Assembly (NCBI GenBank): GCA_016714365.1
Contig: JADJNH010000005.1
Location: forward strand, 2,332,501 to 2,396,500
Length of the DNA stretch: 64,000 nt
Reading direction: 5' to 3'
Source: Candidatus Vicinibacter affinis
GTDB taxonomy: Bacteria; Bacteroidota; Bacteroidia; Chitinophagales; Saprospiraceae
The translations under genes were made by a program, and so were the position numbers. Positions 63,391-64,000 of this stretch are shown here, in pieces (positions within the stretch are counted from its first letter, which is position 1; each line of letters opens with the position of its first letter). The notes under the pieces were generated by a model. The model did no database searches. It worked only from the letters and a program-made list of their open reading frames with translations, and was not told where the DNA came from.

Positions 63391-64000
63391 ATGCAAAATT
63401 ATATATTTCAGGATCCTTTAACTTTTCTGAGGAGAATGCCAGATCACAAGTCAGAAGGTGTCAGTCAAATACTTTTTGGTGAAGCTTATCAAGTATTGGA
63501 AAAGAGTGGTAGTTGGGTTCATATTAAATGCCTACATGATGATTACAATGGTTGGATTCAGCCAAATGAAGATTATCAGGATTATATTAAAAAGGGACCA
63601 AATTTGGTTGCAGACGCATTAATACGAATCAAAACTGTAAAAGGAATGCTAAGAATTCCCTTTGGTTCTTATGTAGAAGAAAATCAACTTTATCCCGGAA
63701 ACTTAGGCGAAATAAATGTATTAAAAACTCCTCTTAATTTGGAGTCAGCTAATGATCTGATCACAAAAATATTTTTAGGAAGCCCCTATGTTTGGGGAGG
63801 AAGGACTGTTTTTGGAATTGATTGCTCCGGATTAAGTCAAATGTATTACCGGCTATTAGGAATTGACATACCAAGAGATTCCCAACCGCAGTCCAACATT
63901 GGTCACAAAATAGATTCTCTGAAGGAATTGAATCAAGGGGACCTGGCTTTTTTTACGACCGATTCTGAAAAAATCAGCCATGTAGGAATAATCATGCAGG
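63391..64000 (+). CDS. SH3b-NlpC/P60 (C40) peptidase, C-terminus beyond window (partial)
   Basis: This gene runs off the right edge with 203 codons visible. Residues about 1-110 contain SH3-like segments (SWVHIKCLHDDYNGWIQP), and residues from about 115 the NlpC/P60 catalytic core: YVWGGRTVFGIDCSGLSQ with the nucleophile Cys145, then SHVGIIMQ with His197. Such enzymes cut gamma-D-glutamyl to diamino acid bonds in peptidoglycan peptides (YkfC-like). No signal peptide is seen. The ATG at 63391 is the only usable start, with no in-frame alternative for over 20 bases upstream, so a cytoplasmic muropeptide-recycling role is likely. Confidence 0.9.
   Translation, partial: MQNYIFQDPLTFLRRMPDHKSEGVSQILFGEAYQVLEKSGSWVHIKCLHDDYNGWIQPNEDYQDYIKKGPNLVADALIRIKTVKGMLRIPFGSYVEENQLYPGNLGEINVLKTPLNLESANDLITKIFLGSPYVWGGRTVFGIDCSGLSQMYYRLLGIDIPRDSQPQSNIGHKIDSLKELNQGDLAFFTTDSEKISHVGIIMQ

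Overview
The window is an AT-rich stretch of a Bacteroidota chromosome, most likely from the Saprospiria (inferred). Signs of this are type IX secretion (T9SS) sorting domains of types A and B, PorP/SprF-type and PorE-like proteins, TonB receptors with carboxypeptidase-like N-terminal domains, a fused CcoNO oxidase subunit, and TAnnTTTG-type -7 promoter elements. No tRNA, rRNA, insertion sequence, prophage or CRISPR array was seen. Coding is dense, with both strands used in blocks.

Layout. 1-3.2 kb: a partial lipoprotein, a polyprenyl diphosphate synthase and a divergent amidohydrolase lipoprotein. 3.2-8.3 kb: a DUF6702-like protein and divergent M1 peptidase, then a leftward group with a 44-residue membrane peptide, MiaE and a Pif1/RecD-type helicase. 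8.3-14.2 kb: a secreted endonuclease/exonuclease/phosphatase-fold enzyme divergent from a TonB-type barrel and a DUF5689-type OB-fold lipoprotein, read here as a possible nucleic-acid scavenging locus. 14.2-22.5 kb: trmN6, then a long leftward cluster (unknown gene, era, der, rfbC, rfbD, a frameshifted T9SS cargo gene, ribE). 22.5-26.2 kb: a NadR-like kinase whose stop codon lies at the edge of a TPP riboswitch that precedes a TonB receptor, then a small outer membrane barrel.

26.3-41.3 kb holds three very large secreted proteins in a row: a reprolysin-type metalloprotease with seven PKD domains, a 1797-residue protein with about 15 tandem Ig-like repeats, and a roughly 1917-residue protein with three long modules of about 280 residues. 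Two clear intrinsic terminators separate or end these units.

41.5-50.1 kb is a complete cbb3 oxidase cluster (ccoI, ccoS, ccoNO, a ccoQ-like gene, ccoP, ccoG, ccoH, TauE/SafE-type exporter). 50.5-54.8 kb carries a DUF2911 protein, a small lipoprotein and the p-aminobenzoate genes (pabB-pabC-yggS leftward, pabA rightward). 54.8-64 kb holds a DUF5686-type outer membrane protein split by an in-frame TAG, a PorE-like OmpA lipoprotein, a YwaF-type membrane protein, LolA, a GH3-family protein, a PorP/SprF protein and the start of an NlpC/P60 peptidase.

The common theme is the cell envelope: secreted adhesins and proteases, the T9SS parts that export and anchor them, TonB uptake, and microaerobic respiration. 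Two genes (15.6-18.3 kb and 54.8-57.2 kb) are each broken by one apparent base change. Either there are real lesions or residual sequence errors.
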